Of a DNA stretch of 64,000 nucleotides, positions 1-10,466 are shown piece by piece. Position 1 is the stretch's first letter, and every line of letters begins with the position of its first letter. The stretch spans positions 230,498,348 to 230,562,347 of the forward strand of contig OY821518.1 in the NCBI GenBank assembly GCA_963682025.1, written 5' to 3'. Source of the stretch: Cordilura impudica (taxonomy: Eukaryota; Arthropoda; Insecta; Diptera; Scathophagidae). The notes below the pieces were generated by a model. That model was not told where the DNA came from, searched no databases, and was given only the letters and a program-made list of their open reading frames with translations. The translations under genes and the position numbers were made by a program.

Positions 1-1579
1 ATGCCCAAAATATTCTTCCGAGCACGTGCAGTTAAAAGGGTTCTCTCGGATCTCAACATTAACAAGTCTCCGGGACCGGATGGTATACCAGCACTGGTGC
101 TGAAACAGTGCTCTTCGACGCTAGCCAGTCCATTGGCCAACCTTTTCAGCCTTTCGTATCGTGCAGGAGTCTTTCCCTCTTGCTGGAAGGTTGCTAATGT
201 CCAGCCAATCCCTAAAAAGGGTGCGGCTAATAACCCTGAAAATTACCGTCCAATTGCAATCTGCTCTGCGCTCTCAAAGGTGATGGAGAGCATGATCAAT
301 TTCCACCTTGTGAACTACCTAGAGGCCAACTCACTTCTTAATGACCGACAGTATGGCTTCCGTAGAAATCGTTTCACGGGAGACCTGTTAGCTCTACTTT
401 CTGAGCGATCCATTCGCAATTTTGGTGAAAGTAAAGTGGTTGCTCTGGATATTTCCAAGGCATTCGACCGTGTATGGCACGGTGCATTGATATCAAAGCT
501 TATTGCATTTGGGATCGGTAATGATTTCTCTCGATTTATATCGAGTTTTCTTAGAGACCGAACAATACGTGTTGTTATTGATGGGGTTTCATCTAATGAG
601 TTTCAGCTTAATTCAGGGGTACCCCAAGGTTCCATTCTTTCTCCTTCTCTTTTCCTTATCTTTCTGAACGACCTTCTTGGCCAAACTTTTAACTCTATAT
701 ACTCTTTCGCAGATGAAAGCAGCATTCGTCATTCATTTTCCTTTAATTGTAGGCCAAGCCTCTTGGAGGTTGGGGACAAAAGGCGGACAATGAATGACAC
801 ACTCAATCAAGACTTCTTAACAATCTCCGAGTGGGGTAAAGCGAATAGGGTTGATTTTAATGCGCTGAAGACCCAATGTTGTACGTTGACCCATAGGGCC
901 ATGGAATCAACAATGTCATCTGTATATATGGGTGGTATAGGTATTGAGGAATCGGATACTCTTGATGTTCTGGGCATGTGAATTCAATGTGATGTTCGTT
1001 GGAACGAGCATGTTTTTCAAGTGTAGAAAGAAGCATTCTAGTGTCTTGGTTTTCTAAAACAGTATAGAAATTACTTCACTCCTTCTGATCTCCTTAAAAT
1101 CTATACCACTTACATCCGACCGAAAATGGAATACAACTCCCATATATGGGCAGGGGCTTCGAAGTCTATTTTGGAGCTACTGGACCGTGTGTAAAGGAGG
1201 GCGCTGGCGCTCATCAATGACAGTAGGGTATCCAATTCTATTGATTCATTGGAGCACCATCGGAATGTGGAGCACCATGGGAAATGTTCTTCTGAGATTA
1301 GCGAACTTATTCCAAGTGCCCGAGTTTCGGTTCGCTCTACCCGCTTCTTTAGTAGATCACATCCGTTTGTAGTCTATTGTCCAGTTAACCGCATAACGCA
1401 TTACAGAGAGAATTCGTTTATCAGTCGAACTAGCCGTATGTGGAATAAACTCCCCGCAGAGGTCTTTCCTGACAGTTATAATCTAATAAAATTTAAGTCA
1501 AATATCCATAAACACTACTCCCTCTCTCCTCCTTCCCATAACCTATTTTCCTTAAATCAACACAATGCACTGCATTTGT
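1..1579 (+). pseudogene. LINE 1 reverse transcriptase, broken
   Basis: The open stretch at 1-981 has the classic RT blocks in order: SPGPDGIPALVLK (residues ~23-35), NYRPIAICSALSKVMESM, ALDISKAFDRVWHG (first catalytic Asp), SGVPQGSILSPS and SFADESS. The last block is FADD in active enzymes, so the second catalytic Asp has become Glu. After a stop at 979-981 homology continues in other frames to 1579 (for example RRALALINDSR-like and FISRTSRMWNKLP), which requires at least two frameshifts. It would have reverse-transcribed LINE RNA at the target site. It is not functional here. Confidence 0.85.
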
Positions 1580-1629
1580 AGGGGGCATCCCCTGAGTGTT
1601 GGTTAACAAAAACAAAAAAAAAAAAAAAA
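1..1629 (+). mobile_element. LINE 1: degenerate non-LTR retrotransposon, 3' part
   Basis: The window opens inside a non-LTR retrotransposon and follows it to its 3' end. Reverse-transcriptase coding is followed by a short 3' untranslated stretch (GGGGGCATCCCCTGAGTGTT), then an A-rich tail at 1608-1629. A related but more damaged copy with the same 3' signature lies at about 55700-56620. The clade cannot be settled by eye. The tail abuts the endonuclease region of a different LINE, so this copy may have inserted into that one. Confidence 0.85.
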
Positions 1630-4284
1630 TTAACAATGGTAATCGTGTTAACGGAAATCAATCTGCTGAACATACTGTGTAAACGGCGATCAGGTCTTAA
1701 TGCTGTAAATTTTAATGCGAAAAGTTTAAATGGATAAAAGCTGGATAATGTACGTTTTATATTTGAAAATTCAAAAGTTGATGTGATTTGTGTGATGGAA
1801 ACGTGTTTTGATCATGATATATAGGGTAGTCATTACAAAATTAATGGATATAACCTCTTGCGAAATAGTAGAAATAATAGGAAAGGTGGCGGAGTTGCCA
1901 TATATTTTAAAACAAATCTTAAAGCCAAATTTGTTAATATGTCAAAAGATTTTGATATTGAATTAATTAATGTAGTAATTTATGACAATAATGTTAAGGT
2001 TTTAGTATCATGCGTCTATAATCCTAATAGGTCACATACTCCTGAGCCTTTTTTAATAATTTTAATAGCCATGCTATAGACTATGACTTTTGTATCACCT
2101 GTGGTGACAATAATGCCAACCTATTTTTAGAGGATAATGTCAATAATGAACTGCTTGACTTTGTCAGTTCTGTTGGCATGACCATTGTTAATAATGAGTG
2201 TCCCACACGTTTTTCAGCCAATTCTCGTCCAAGTTTTCTTGATATAATTATAATTCACACCCACACATATTACTTTTATTTGATCAGATTTCGTTTCTCT
2301 CAGATCATGATCTTTTGTTTTGCACACTGAATATAAACCTCGTTAGAGATAATAATTTAAGGCTCATAAAATTTAGAGATTATAATTCAATTGATTTTCA
2401 GTCGTTATTTGTTGAGCTCGCGAGCTTGAACTGGAACGACTGTTGGTATCAGCCATCCGTTGATGGAAAGCTGGATGTTTTTCTTACAACATTGCAGGAA
2501 GTATATAATCGTCATGTACCTGAGCGTACTTTTTATATAAAAAATTGTTCTTGCCCCTGGTACACATCAATTGTAAAACAATCTATTCAATATCGTAATC
2601 ATAGTTATAGGGTTTTGAAAAAAAAGCAAACATTGATAAACAGAGTTGCTTATAACAGAGCAAGAAATCACGCTAATCTTGTAGTTAGACAGGCTAAAAA
2701 GAAATATTTTGCTCAAAAACTTAACGCAAATTTACCCACTGCCCAACTTTGGAAAAACATCAAGTCTTTAGGTGTCCATTCCAGTAGTTCATTGGAGTGC
2801 AAGTTGGTCGCAGATGAACTTAATGATTTTTTTGTTACAATGCCATAATGGGAAACCATAACTTTAGTCCTCAAAACACTCTTTTTTGCAATAATAGCTT
2901 TACGTTTTCTACGTTTTGAAAATTCGTTCTAATGCTGTTGGTGAAGATGTGGTGTCTATTAAATTTGTAAAAATAATACTGCCTTATGTTGTTGGGTCAC
3001 TAACGCATATATTTAGTCATTGTATAACAACGTCCGTTTTCCCATAATTATGGAAAATAGGAAGAGTGATTCCCGTGGCAAAAGTATCCACTGCTGGATC
3101 ATGGCAGATCAAATCAATTCTTATCTTGGTCTTAACAAACTTCTCTCTCCATTGCAATTTCGATTCCGTGCTGCTCATAGCTGTACTAGCTGATGTCAGA
3201 CCTGAGTATGACCTGGGAAATTTGACATTCATGTGTTTGTTAGATTTTTCGAAGGCATTCTATAAATCATTCAATAGATCATGCTACTCTTTGTCAGAAA
3301 TTAATGCACTATTTTGGTTTTACTGATGCAGCTTTAATTCTTATGAAGAATTACTTGACTGAGCGTGCTCAAAAGGTAATTGTAGGGAATATGCAATCTG
3401 GTTTGAGAGGTATAACTTCAGGTGTACCGCAAGGATCCGTTTTAGGTCCTCTGTTATTTAGCATTTTTATTAATGATGTATTTAGTGTCTGCAAGTATGC
3501 TCGGATGCATGGTTATGCAGATGATATTCAACTTTATATATCTAATCGACTTAATGAGGACTTAGATGCTATAAAAACTTGGGCTGAATCCTAAAAAATT
3601 GGTTGTTTTACCTACAAGTAAATTCATACTCAACCATAGTTATTTCCCAGCATTATATCTCCTCACCCCCTGATGTATGTCGACAAAGTAAAATATCTGG
3701 GATTTTACATAAACTCCACCTTTTCATGTACAGACCACATAAACAATGATGTGCGTAATATTTTTCTTGTACTACGTAATTTACGAGTGACGCCTTATTT
3801 TACACCAGCCGAAACGAAAAGAGAAAGCTTGTTGTTCATTTAATACTCCCACTGATAACATATTCAGCTGAGGTATATAGTAAGTTAAATTCACACTCAA
3901 TGCACAAATTACAGGTGTCTTTTAATAATGCTACGCGATATGTATATGGTCTGGCGTGGTTTGATAGGATATCATACTGGCGAAAAATTGTCCTTTGTTC
4001 TGATTTGGATGACTACCTTAGTATGCGTAACATAATATTTTTGCACAAGCTTCTGCATCACAAAACTCCTACATTTTTGTTCGAAAAACTTATATTTACA
4101 AGATCTACAAGATCCATTTCTTTAATAATACCCAAACACAATTTTCTTAATACAAGTAGATTTTTTTTCGTTAACGCCATTAAGATATGGAATGCCCTTC
4201 CCATGAACAATAAACTTATATCGGGAATAAACAGTTTCAAGAAAACCCTATTTGAATATGTAACTTCCAATAACTAGCTCTTTT
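1630..4284 (+). mobile_element. LINE 2: degenerate non-LTR retrotransposon, ORF2 region
   Basis: A second non-LTR element with a different RT type follows directly. It carries endonuclease, linker and RT regions in the usual LINE order. It resembles the better preserved LINE 3 (18490-22719): both share a YADD(I/V)QLYTS/IS motif and a C-terminal block RYVYGL. ORF2 ends with TAG at 4275-4277, and 8 bp later a Helentron-like element begins. The likely 3' tail resumes after that insertion at 6444. Confidence 0.8.
1690..4277 (+). pseudogene. LINE 2 ORF2 (endonuclease-reverse transcriptase), broken
   Basis: Endonuclease-like motifs are NFNAKSLNG near 1710, VICVMETCF near 1785 and GGGVAIYFK at 1885. 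A linker region lies at 2315-2848 (RDYNSIDFQ, PERTFYIKNCSCPWYTSIV). The RT palm follows in fragments: FMCLLDFSKAF near 3230, SGVPQGSVLGPLLFSIFIND at 3417-3477 and YADDIQLY at 3515 with both Asp residues kept. The last block, 3900-4277, holds the thumb/C-terminal part (NNATRYVYGL). Many stops and frameshifts separate the pieces. No ORF1 is visible upstream. Confidence 0.8.
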
Positions 4285-6443
4285 TGATGTGCAAACATCT
4301 ATACGCGCAGGGGGGTAAATTTCTGTTTCACAATACAATCACAAGAACAGCGTAACTCATATCGGTGTGAGCTGAAGCAGATAACGCTGTGTGACTTATG
4401 ATTGTATTGGTGAAAAAATTATGATATGTTCTTTTCTAAATATTTTCCAATTGTCTTTCAAAAAACATTAATTGTATTTTAGAAACCATCAATATAATTT
4501 CAGAAAACATCATTTGAATTTCAGAAAACATTAATTGAATTTCAGAAAACATCAATAGAATTTCAGAAAACATCAATTGTATTTCAGATACCATCAATAT
4601 AATTTCAGAAAACATCAATTGAATTTCAGAAAACATAAATAGAATTTCAGAAAACATCATTCGAGTTTCAGAAAACATCAATTGAATTTCAGAAAACATC
4701 AATAGAATTTCAGAAAACATCAATTGAATTTCAGAAAACATCATTCGAGTTTCAGAAAACATCAATTGAATTTCAGAAAACATCAATAGAATTTCAGACA
4801 ACATCAATTGAATTTCATAAAACATCAATATAATATCAGAAAACATCAATATAATTTCAGAAACCATCATTCGAGTTTCAGAAAACATCAATTGAATTTC
4901 AGAAAACATCAATAGAATTTCAGAAAACATCAATTGAATTTCATAAAACATCAATATAATTTCAGAAAACATCAATATTTCAGAAAACATCATTCGAGTT
5001 TCAGAAAATATCAATTGAATTTCAGAAAACATCAATTGTATTTCAGAAACCATCAATATAATTTCAGAAAACATCATTTGAATTTCAGAAAACATAAATA
5101 GAATTTCAAAAAACATCAATATAATTTCAGAAAACATCATTCGAGTTTCAGAAAACATCAATTGAATTTCAGAAAGCATCAATAGAATTTCAGAAAACAT
5201 CAATTGTATTTCAGAAACCATCAATATAATTTCAGAAAGCATCATTTTAATTTCAGAAAACATAAATAGAATGTCAGAAACCATCAATATAATTTCAGAA
5301 AACATCAATTGTATTTCAGAAAACATCAATAGAATTTCAGAAAACATAAACTGTATTTCAGAAAACATCAATAAAATTTCAGAAAACATCAATATAATTT
5401 CAGAAAACATCATTCGAGTTTCAGAAAACATCAATTGAATTTCAGAAAACATCAATAGAATTTCAGAAAACATCAATTGAATTTCATAAAACATCAATAT
5501 AATTTCAGAAAACATCAATATAATTTCAGAAAACATCATTCGAGTTTCAGAAAATATCAATTGAATTTCAGAAAACATCAATAAAATTTCAGAAAACATC
5601 AATTGAATTTCAGAAAACATCAATATAATTTCAGAAAACATCAATTGTATTTCAGAAAACATCAATTGTATTTCAGAAAATATCATTTGAATTTCAGAAA
5701 ACATAAATAGAATTTCAGAAAACATCAATATAATTTCAGAAAACATCACTCGAGTTTCAGAAAACATCAATTCAATTTCAGAAAACATCAATAGAATTTC
5801 AGAAAACATCATTTGAATTTCAGAAAACATAAATAGAATTTCAGAAAACATCAATATAATTTCAGAAAACATCATTCGAGTTTCAGAAAACATCATTTGA
5901 ATTTCAGAAAACATAAATAGAATTTCAGAAAACATCAATATAATTTCAGAAAACATCACTCGAGTTTCAGAAAACATCAATTCAATTTCAGAAAACATCA
6001 ATAGAATTTCAGAAAACATCATTTGAATTTCAGAAAACATAAATAGAATTTCAGAAAACATCAATATAATTTCAGAAAACATCATTCGAGTTTCAGAAAA
6101 CATCAATTCAATATCAGAAAACATCAATAGAATTTCAGAAAACATCAATTGTATTTCAGAAAACATCAAGTGTATTTCAGAAAACATCATTTGAATTTCA
6201 GAAAATATAAATAGAATTTCAGAAAACATCAATAGAATTTCAGAAAACATCAATTGTTTTTCAGAAAACATCAATTGAATTTCAGAAAACATCAATTGCA
6301 TTTCAGAAAACATCAATTGAATTTCAGAAAACAGCATAATCGACTTATTTTTTATGCACTGGAAAACATGATGTTGATGTTTTCTTTAATTATTATATGT
6401 TTACACATCTCCCTTGTGATCGGACTCACATGATTTTTTTTTT
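4285..6443 (+). mobile_element. Helentron-like non-autonomous element, copy A (with 21-bp array)
   Basis: The 5' end reads TTTTTGATGTGTAAACATC (here with GTGC for GTGT) followed by TATACGCGCAGGGGGGTAAA. An internal inverted pair follows (CACAATACAATCAC at 4330 and TGATTGTATTGGTG at 4400). The 3' end has the inverted copy of the terminal motif (ATGTTTACACATC), then a hairpin TGTGA-TCGGAC-TCACA, then TGATTTTTTT. This subterminal inverted repeat plus 3' hairpin is the layout of INE-1/DINE-1-type Helentron-associated elements. Assignment to Helentrons is inferred from structure only. The body is a long 21-bp tandem array. It sits in the 3' region of LINE 2. Confidence 0.7.
4450..6334. repeat. 21-bp tandem array, about 90 units
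   Basis: The monomer consensus on the + strand is AATTTCAGAAAACATCAATTG with variants at the last six positions (ATAGAA, ATATAA, ATTCGAG, TTTGAA). Diagnostic CATTCGA variants recur at spacings that are multiples of 21 (4658, 4742, 4868, then one 123-bp step, and so on). A recent 210-bp duplication is visible: 5747-5956 and 5957-6166 repeat the same ten-unit order. Because the period is a multiple of three and the minus strand of the monomer lacks stops, 4436-6337 reads open for 633 codons (unit MFSEIQL). That follows from the repeat and is not evidence for a protein. Confidence 0.95.
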
Positions 6444-6767
6444 AAACATACCTATCATTAATTTTATTATTTTTTTTTCAATTTCTTTTTCACTACTTCT
6501 TTCTTCTCAAAACTTTATAGCCAGCTCTTTAATTGACTTTATCATTTCGTTAATTTATTCTTATTGTCTTTTACTTTTCTATTAGAAAAAATATATCTAT
6601 TTATTCATTTATTTTTAATAATGACTTTACTTATGTAATCCCAATTGAACCACAAAAAAATTATATTCTTAAGGTTCTAATATTGAAAAAAAAAAAAAAA
6701 AAAAAAAACAATAAATAAATAAAAAAAATAATAAATAAAAAAAAAAATTATAAATAAATAAAAAGCC
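6444..6767 (+). repeat. Probable LINE 2 3' UTR and A-rich tail
   Basis: T-rich sequence runs to about 6590, followed by AT-rich DNA and an A23 run at 6686-6708, then (AATAAATAAA)-type tails to 6764. Its place just beyond the Helentron-like insertion suggests that it is the displaced 3' end of LINE 2. This is inference: no other copy of that LINE's 3' end is available here for comparison. Confidence 0.45.
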
Positions 6768-8155
6768 ACGAAACGTGTATCACTCGAAGATGGTGTCAAT
6801 TTTATTTGGAGCTAATTAGCGAGCTAGAAACCTACTTCGAATATTATTCTATTAGACAGTCTCTTTTTGACAAATTTTCTTATGAACTGTGAATGGTGAT
6901 AAGGATCAAAACGGTTTTAAAGCTTACTGCGCACTTTATATCATCGTGTCTTCATATTTTATCAATAAAGTTAGTGTGGCTAAGTTTGAGGAGCAGAGTA
7001 TCTTAAATAACTCAGTCAAGTGATATCTTATAAACTAGAGCTGACCCAAATCGGCTTACCCGAAAAAAGAAAAACAACAAAAATATATTTTGATGATTAG
7101 AAATTATTTACATTTTTGTTTGCGCATTTGTCCAAATTGATAACCTTCGCTTATAATATGACACTTATTTGACTACATATGTACATACAAAAATTATGTT
7201 CATACATACATACATATGTACATTGCATGTATGTTTTAAATAAAATCTCTGCATTGCAAATATTTTTTTCGGCTTCATTACAACATACCCTCTTGATATC
7301 GTAAATGAGACATAATGATGGATTTGTAGCCATGTTATTTTCTTTTTTTTTTATATATATATTTTTTTGTATTTATGATTTTGTTTTTTCGGATAATATT
7401 CAAAATTTATTAAATAAAACTAAACAAAAATTATTATTTATTGTATTTGAAAAAAGACAAACTTGTCGAAATATTTGCCACAGAGTGTTTCAGAATAATA
7501 ATAATTCTGTTTGTTAACCCTAAATCATTTGTTATGATAACTGATTCTATATTCATTTAGTTTTTCACTTTTCTACATCATTAAGTTGACGCGTTGCATA
7601 AAAAATTTAATATTTTTTCATGTTGATTCCAAAATCTACGTATTTCAATTTGAAATTGCGTTTCTTAAAAATAATTATTGTCGTCAGGGCTAAACACACG
7701 AAGAAATGAAACGTGTCATTGAGATATTTCGGAGACGTGGAACAAAATTATCATTTAAATTTTCTTAATGAGTCTCTTCTACTAGACATAATGCAATTAA
7801 TTGGCCTTTCTCCAATTAACATTGCAGTTCCAACACATTTTACTTCTGCAAGTTACAGCTCTCAGCAACTTTTTTTTTTAAGCATGATTTAATATTTCTA
7901 GCGTTTGACTTTAAAATGCAAATAGTGGATGACGTTGTTACTTAATATGATTTTAAACATATGAATCGAAACGCGCTGTTATTCGAATTATCTAAAATCG
8001 ATTGGGGCTCCATTTAATTCATGCCTTCGGTTGATAATCAGGTAGCATTTTAAAATAAAATTTGGCAAATTTGGTTCTATCAACAGATTAAGGATAAAAT
8101 CTTAAAGCATTTAAATGTTTAAACAGTTTAAAATAGATAATTTACATGAATAATA
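6768..8155. other. AT-rich intergenic DNA, nothing recognised
   Basis: No open frame resembles a known protein on either strand. ACATATGTA-type microsatellite traces occur around 7180-7225 and T-runs around 7340-7370. I see no terminal repeats or tails. Confidence 0.5.
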
Positions 8156-8159
8156 TTCC

Positions 8160-8560
8160 AAAGCCAGGAAAAAGCAAATAGAATGATAAAAACTGCTCAA
8201 TCTGCATTTATTTTATTTCTGCTGCAGACACAGAAAAAAAAACAGGGAAAGTTATACGAGAAATTGGTGTCGATAAATCTAAGGACACTGTTAATTCTGA
8301 AATAAATATTGATAGGCTTAACGAATCTTTTTCAAATATCCCTGACATCCCAATAAACGATGGATATCATATACGAAATTCTCATATCCGAAAATGATTT
8401 TTGTTTTCAATGTGTAAATCAACTGGAATTACTCTCCACCTGACGGGCTGTAAAGTCTAATGATGTTGGTTCTGACAGCATACATCCCAGATTCTTAAAG
8501 GAAATTATGCCTCAACAGCTACAGATTTTTACAACGATGTTTAAAATTACTAAGATAATT
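8160..8560 (+). pseudogene. LINE relic (RT N-terminal region)
   Basis: Across several frames the translation gives KTGKVIREIGVDKSKDTV, then near 8455 KSNDVGSDSIHPRFLKEIMP. The latter matches the fingers motif of CR1/Jockey-type RTs (KS..G.DGI...FLK...P), compare KSKSIGLDGMNPIFIKAILP in LINE 3. Stops interrupt every frame. Only this small piece survives. Confidence 0.6.
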
Positions 8561-8929
8561 ATAAAAATTTTAAATATTTTGCTGCTTTTTTTATTGAAAG
8601 CAATTATTAAATTCAATCAGCATAAATGTAAACACATACAATTACATTTTTGTTTGTTTGTTTATTAGCTATGAATACATATTTTTTTCTTGTTGTTGTT
8701 CCCGTACAAAAAAAAAAAATCAATAACCGCAACAAGCAATCAAATATGTGTAAGCATGGCTTATACATTCGATATGCACATGTTCCGTTACGTATAAACA
8801 TTTTTCACCATTTTTAGTTTTTTACATAAAATTTTCTGGAAGTATCGTACGGCATTCCTCGGCTATTGGGCCAGGAGGCTCCAAATACAATATTTTGATG
8901 AACATTCTAAGCCTAAGTTGTATAACCTA

Positions 8930-9110
8930 CTCGACCTATAGCGGACAGGAGAATGTTTTCAGCAGACAAACAGACAGACAGACGGACATCGCTAGTTCGA
9001 CTTCTCCTTTTATAAGGATCAAGAATATATGTATATAGCTTGTGAGGTCTCCGGAATTTATTTCGATTTTGCTTGTTGACATAACTACCGAGATAAACAT
9101 GAGGATCGCC
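8930..9110 (-). repeat. INE-1-like relic (CAGACGGACATCGCTA module)
   Basis: The sequence ACAGACGGACATCGCTA, then TTATAAGGATCAAGAATATAT, is the reverse complement of the conserved module near the 5' end of INE-1-like elements (compare 23140-23240 and 40140-40230). Neither terminus is recognisable, so this is a decayed fragment. Confidence 0.55.
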
Positions 9111-9289
9111 AGAATAGGAAATTTTTCGTTCAAGCGTTCAGTAGCCCAATTAGAGAACCGAAAACGTTACGGGTGGTTGTGCGGCGCCAGCTCCTGCACT
9201 AATTGAACCTTGTATGACCTCATACAGCGATATTTATGCAAAAGTCGAATCAAAGAAGTGTGTGAAATGTTTAATTCCTGAGAACGATG

Positions 9290-9520
9290 GCTAGTTCAGG
9301 AGCTTGGTTTTTCTTGCTTACTCTGGGCAATAGCAGCAATGTTTTCGATAAAATGTTACGTACACGTTTGAAAAAAATGTCCATATATATCTTGGAAGGC
9401 ACTTCTTTTTTACCGAATTTTCAACGTAATTTTCTTTCACTTTCGTTAGAAGTACCAACATTTTGGAAATAAGTTTTTGATATTTCCCAACGTTGTTCAA
9501 GCGTAAATCGACTCATTTCG
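9290..9520 (-). pseudogene. Mariner-like transposase relic, N-terminal part
   Basis: On the minus strand an ATG near 9517 opens MSRFTLEQRWEISKTYFQN, then GTSNESERKLR-stop-KFGKKEVPSK. This is the helix-turn-helix start of an insect Tc1/mariner-superfamily transposase ((Y/F)TLEQR..I.K...). An in-frame TGA replaces a codon between KLR and KFGKK. No catalytic region follows. Other relics of what looks like the same family, from different parts of the gene, lie at 36340-36548 and 61550-62170. Confidence 0.6.
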
Positions 9521-9554
9521 TAAACCGCATATATTATGCTTTTTTTTCAACATT

Positions 9555-9850
9555 TCAGCATTTCTAACTAGTTCATTATACTGAGCCACATCTGCATGTC
9601 TAAGGCCCAGCAGATCGTGACGTTTAGTGCGATTGAGTATGATGTTTAAGTCTCGATGTATGACGTCATATCTGATATACCATGGAGCTTTGATACGATC
9701 TCTTAAGATTTTGTTCTGGAATCGTTAGACAGTTTCTATTACTATATTTTTGGCACAATCCCCAAGTACACTACCAAAAGACCACACTGGTTTTAGTAAA
9801 ATTGTGTGTATTATTCTCGGTTGATAGTTTTGAGTTTCCATTCAAAAGCC
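9555..9850 (-). pseudogene. Jockey-clade LINE ORF2 C-terminal relic
   Basis: The minus strand encodes LLKPVWSFGSVLGDCAKN, then RFQNKILRDRIKAPWYIRYD and VIHRDLNIILNRTKRHDLL. This matches the conserved C-terminal block of Jockey-type ORF2 proteins (KP.W.YG..LWG.A....I...QR.QSK.LR....APWY). One frame carries most of it, with a stop before RFQNK. The 5' part is missing. Confidence 0.7.
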
Positions 9851-10466
9851 ATTTTAGTTTCCAATATTTAATGCTGTGACGGCCGTTTATTTTTGGTGAT
9901 GACTGTACTTAACAGCACATACAAGTCACATTACAACGAAATGTTATTTTGTAAAAAATACCGTTTCGTCTGTATGTGATTTGTTTAAATGTTTGTTTTG
10001 TGTTTTCAGTACCCTTTAATAAAACACTTGATGTTGGGTTTTCTTGTTACCAACTGCCTGTTTTATTGTTTTATATCCATTCACTCAATCATAAACTTTG
10101 CAATCAGTTTGGTCAAACCACTTTTTTTTGTTCTTGTATTGATTTCACGTACTCTCGTCGCACAGTGGCGCCATTTGAGTTTTTTCGTTGCAAAAATCAT
10201 ATCTTTTGAACCGAATAACATAATTGAACAGTTTAAACAGCATATGATAGATAACTGTTTAGCCTTGGAAAGGATGCAACGCTTTGTAGGGGCCTACTTA
10301 TGGGTTATCAAAGTTAAAATTTGTAGAAAAATCAATTTTATGGTAACTAAAAAAATTTATTTTTACATTTTTAGATTGTTTTTATTTTTTTTCTTTAGGG
10401 TTTTATATTTTAAATTATTACCCAACATATTAAAAAAAAAATTACTTCTTTTTTAAATTTATTTTT

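Noticed and set aside
4450..6334. CRISPR array
   Set aside because: Units are directly adjacent with no unique spacers, and the genome is eukaryotic.
4436..6337. 633-residue open frame on the minus strand as a real repetitive protein
   Set aside because: It is the trivial result of a 21-bp repeat with no stop in that frame. The second array breaks the frame freely, and both arrays sit inside non-autonomous elements.
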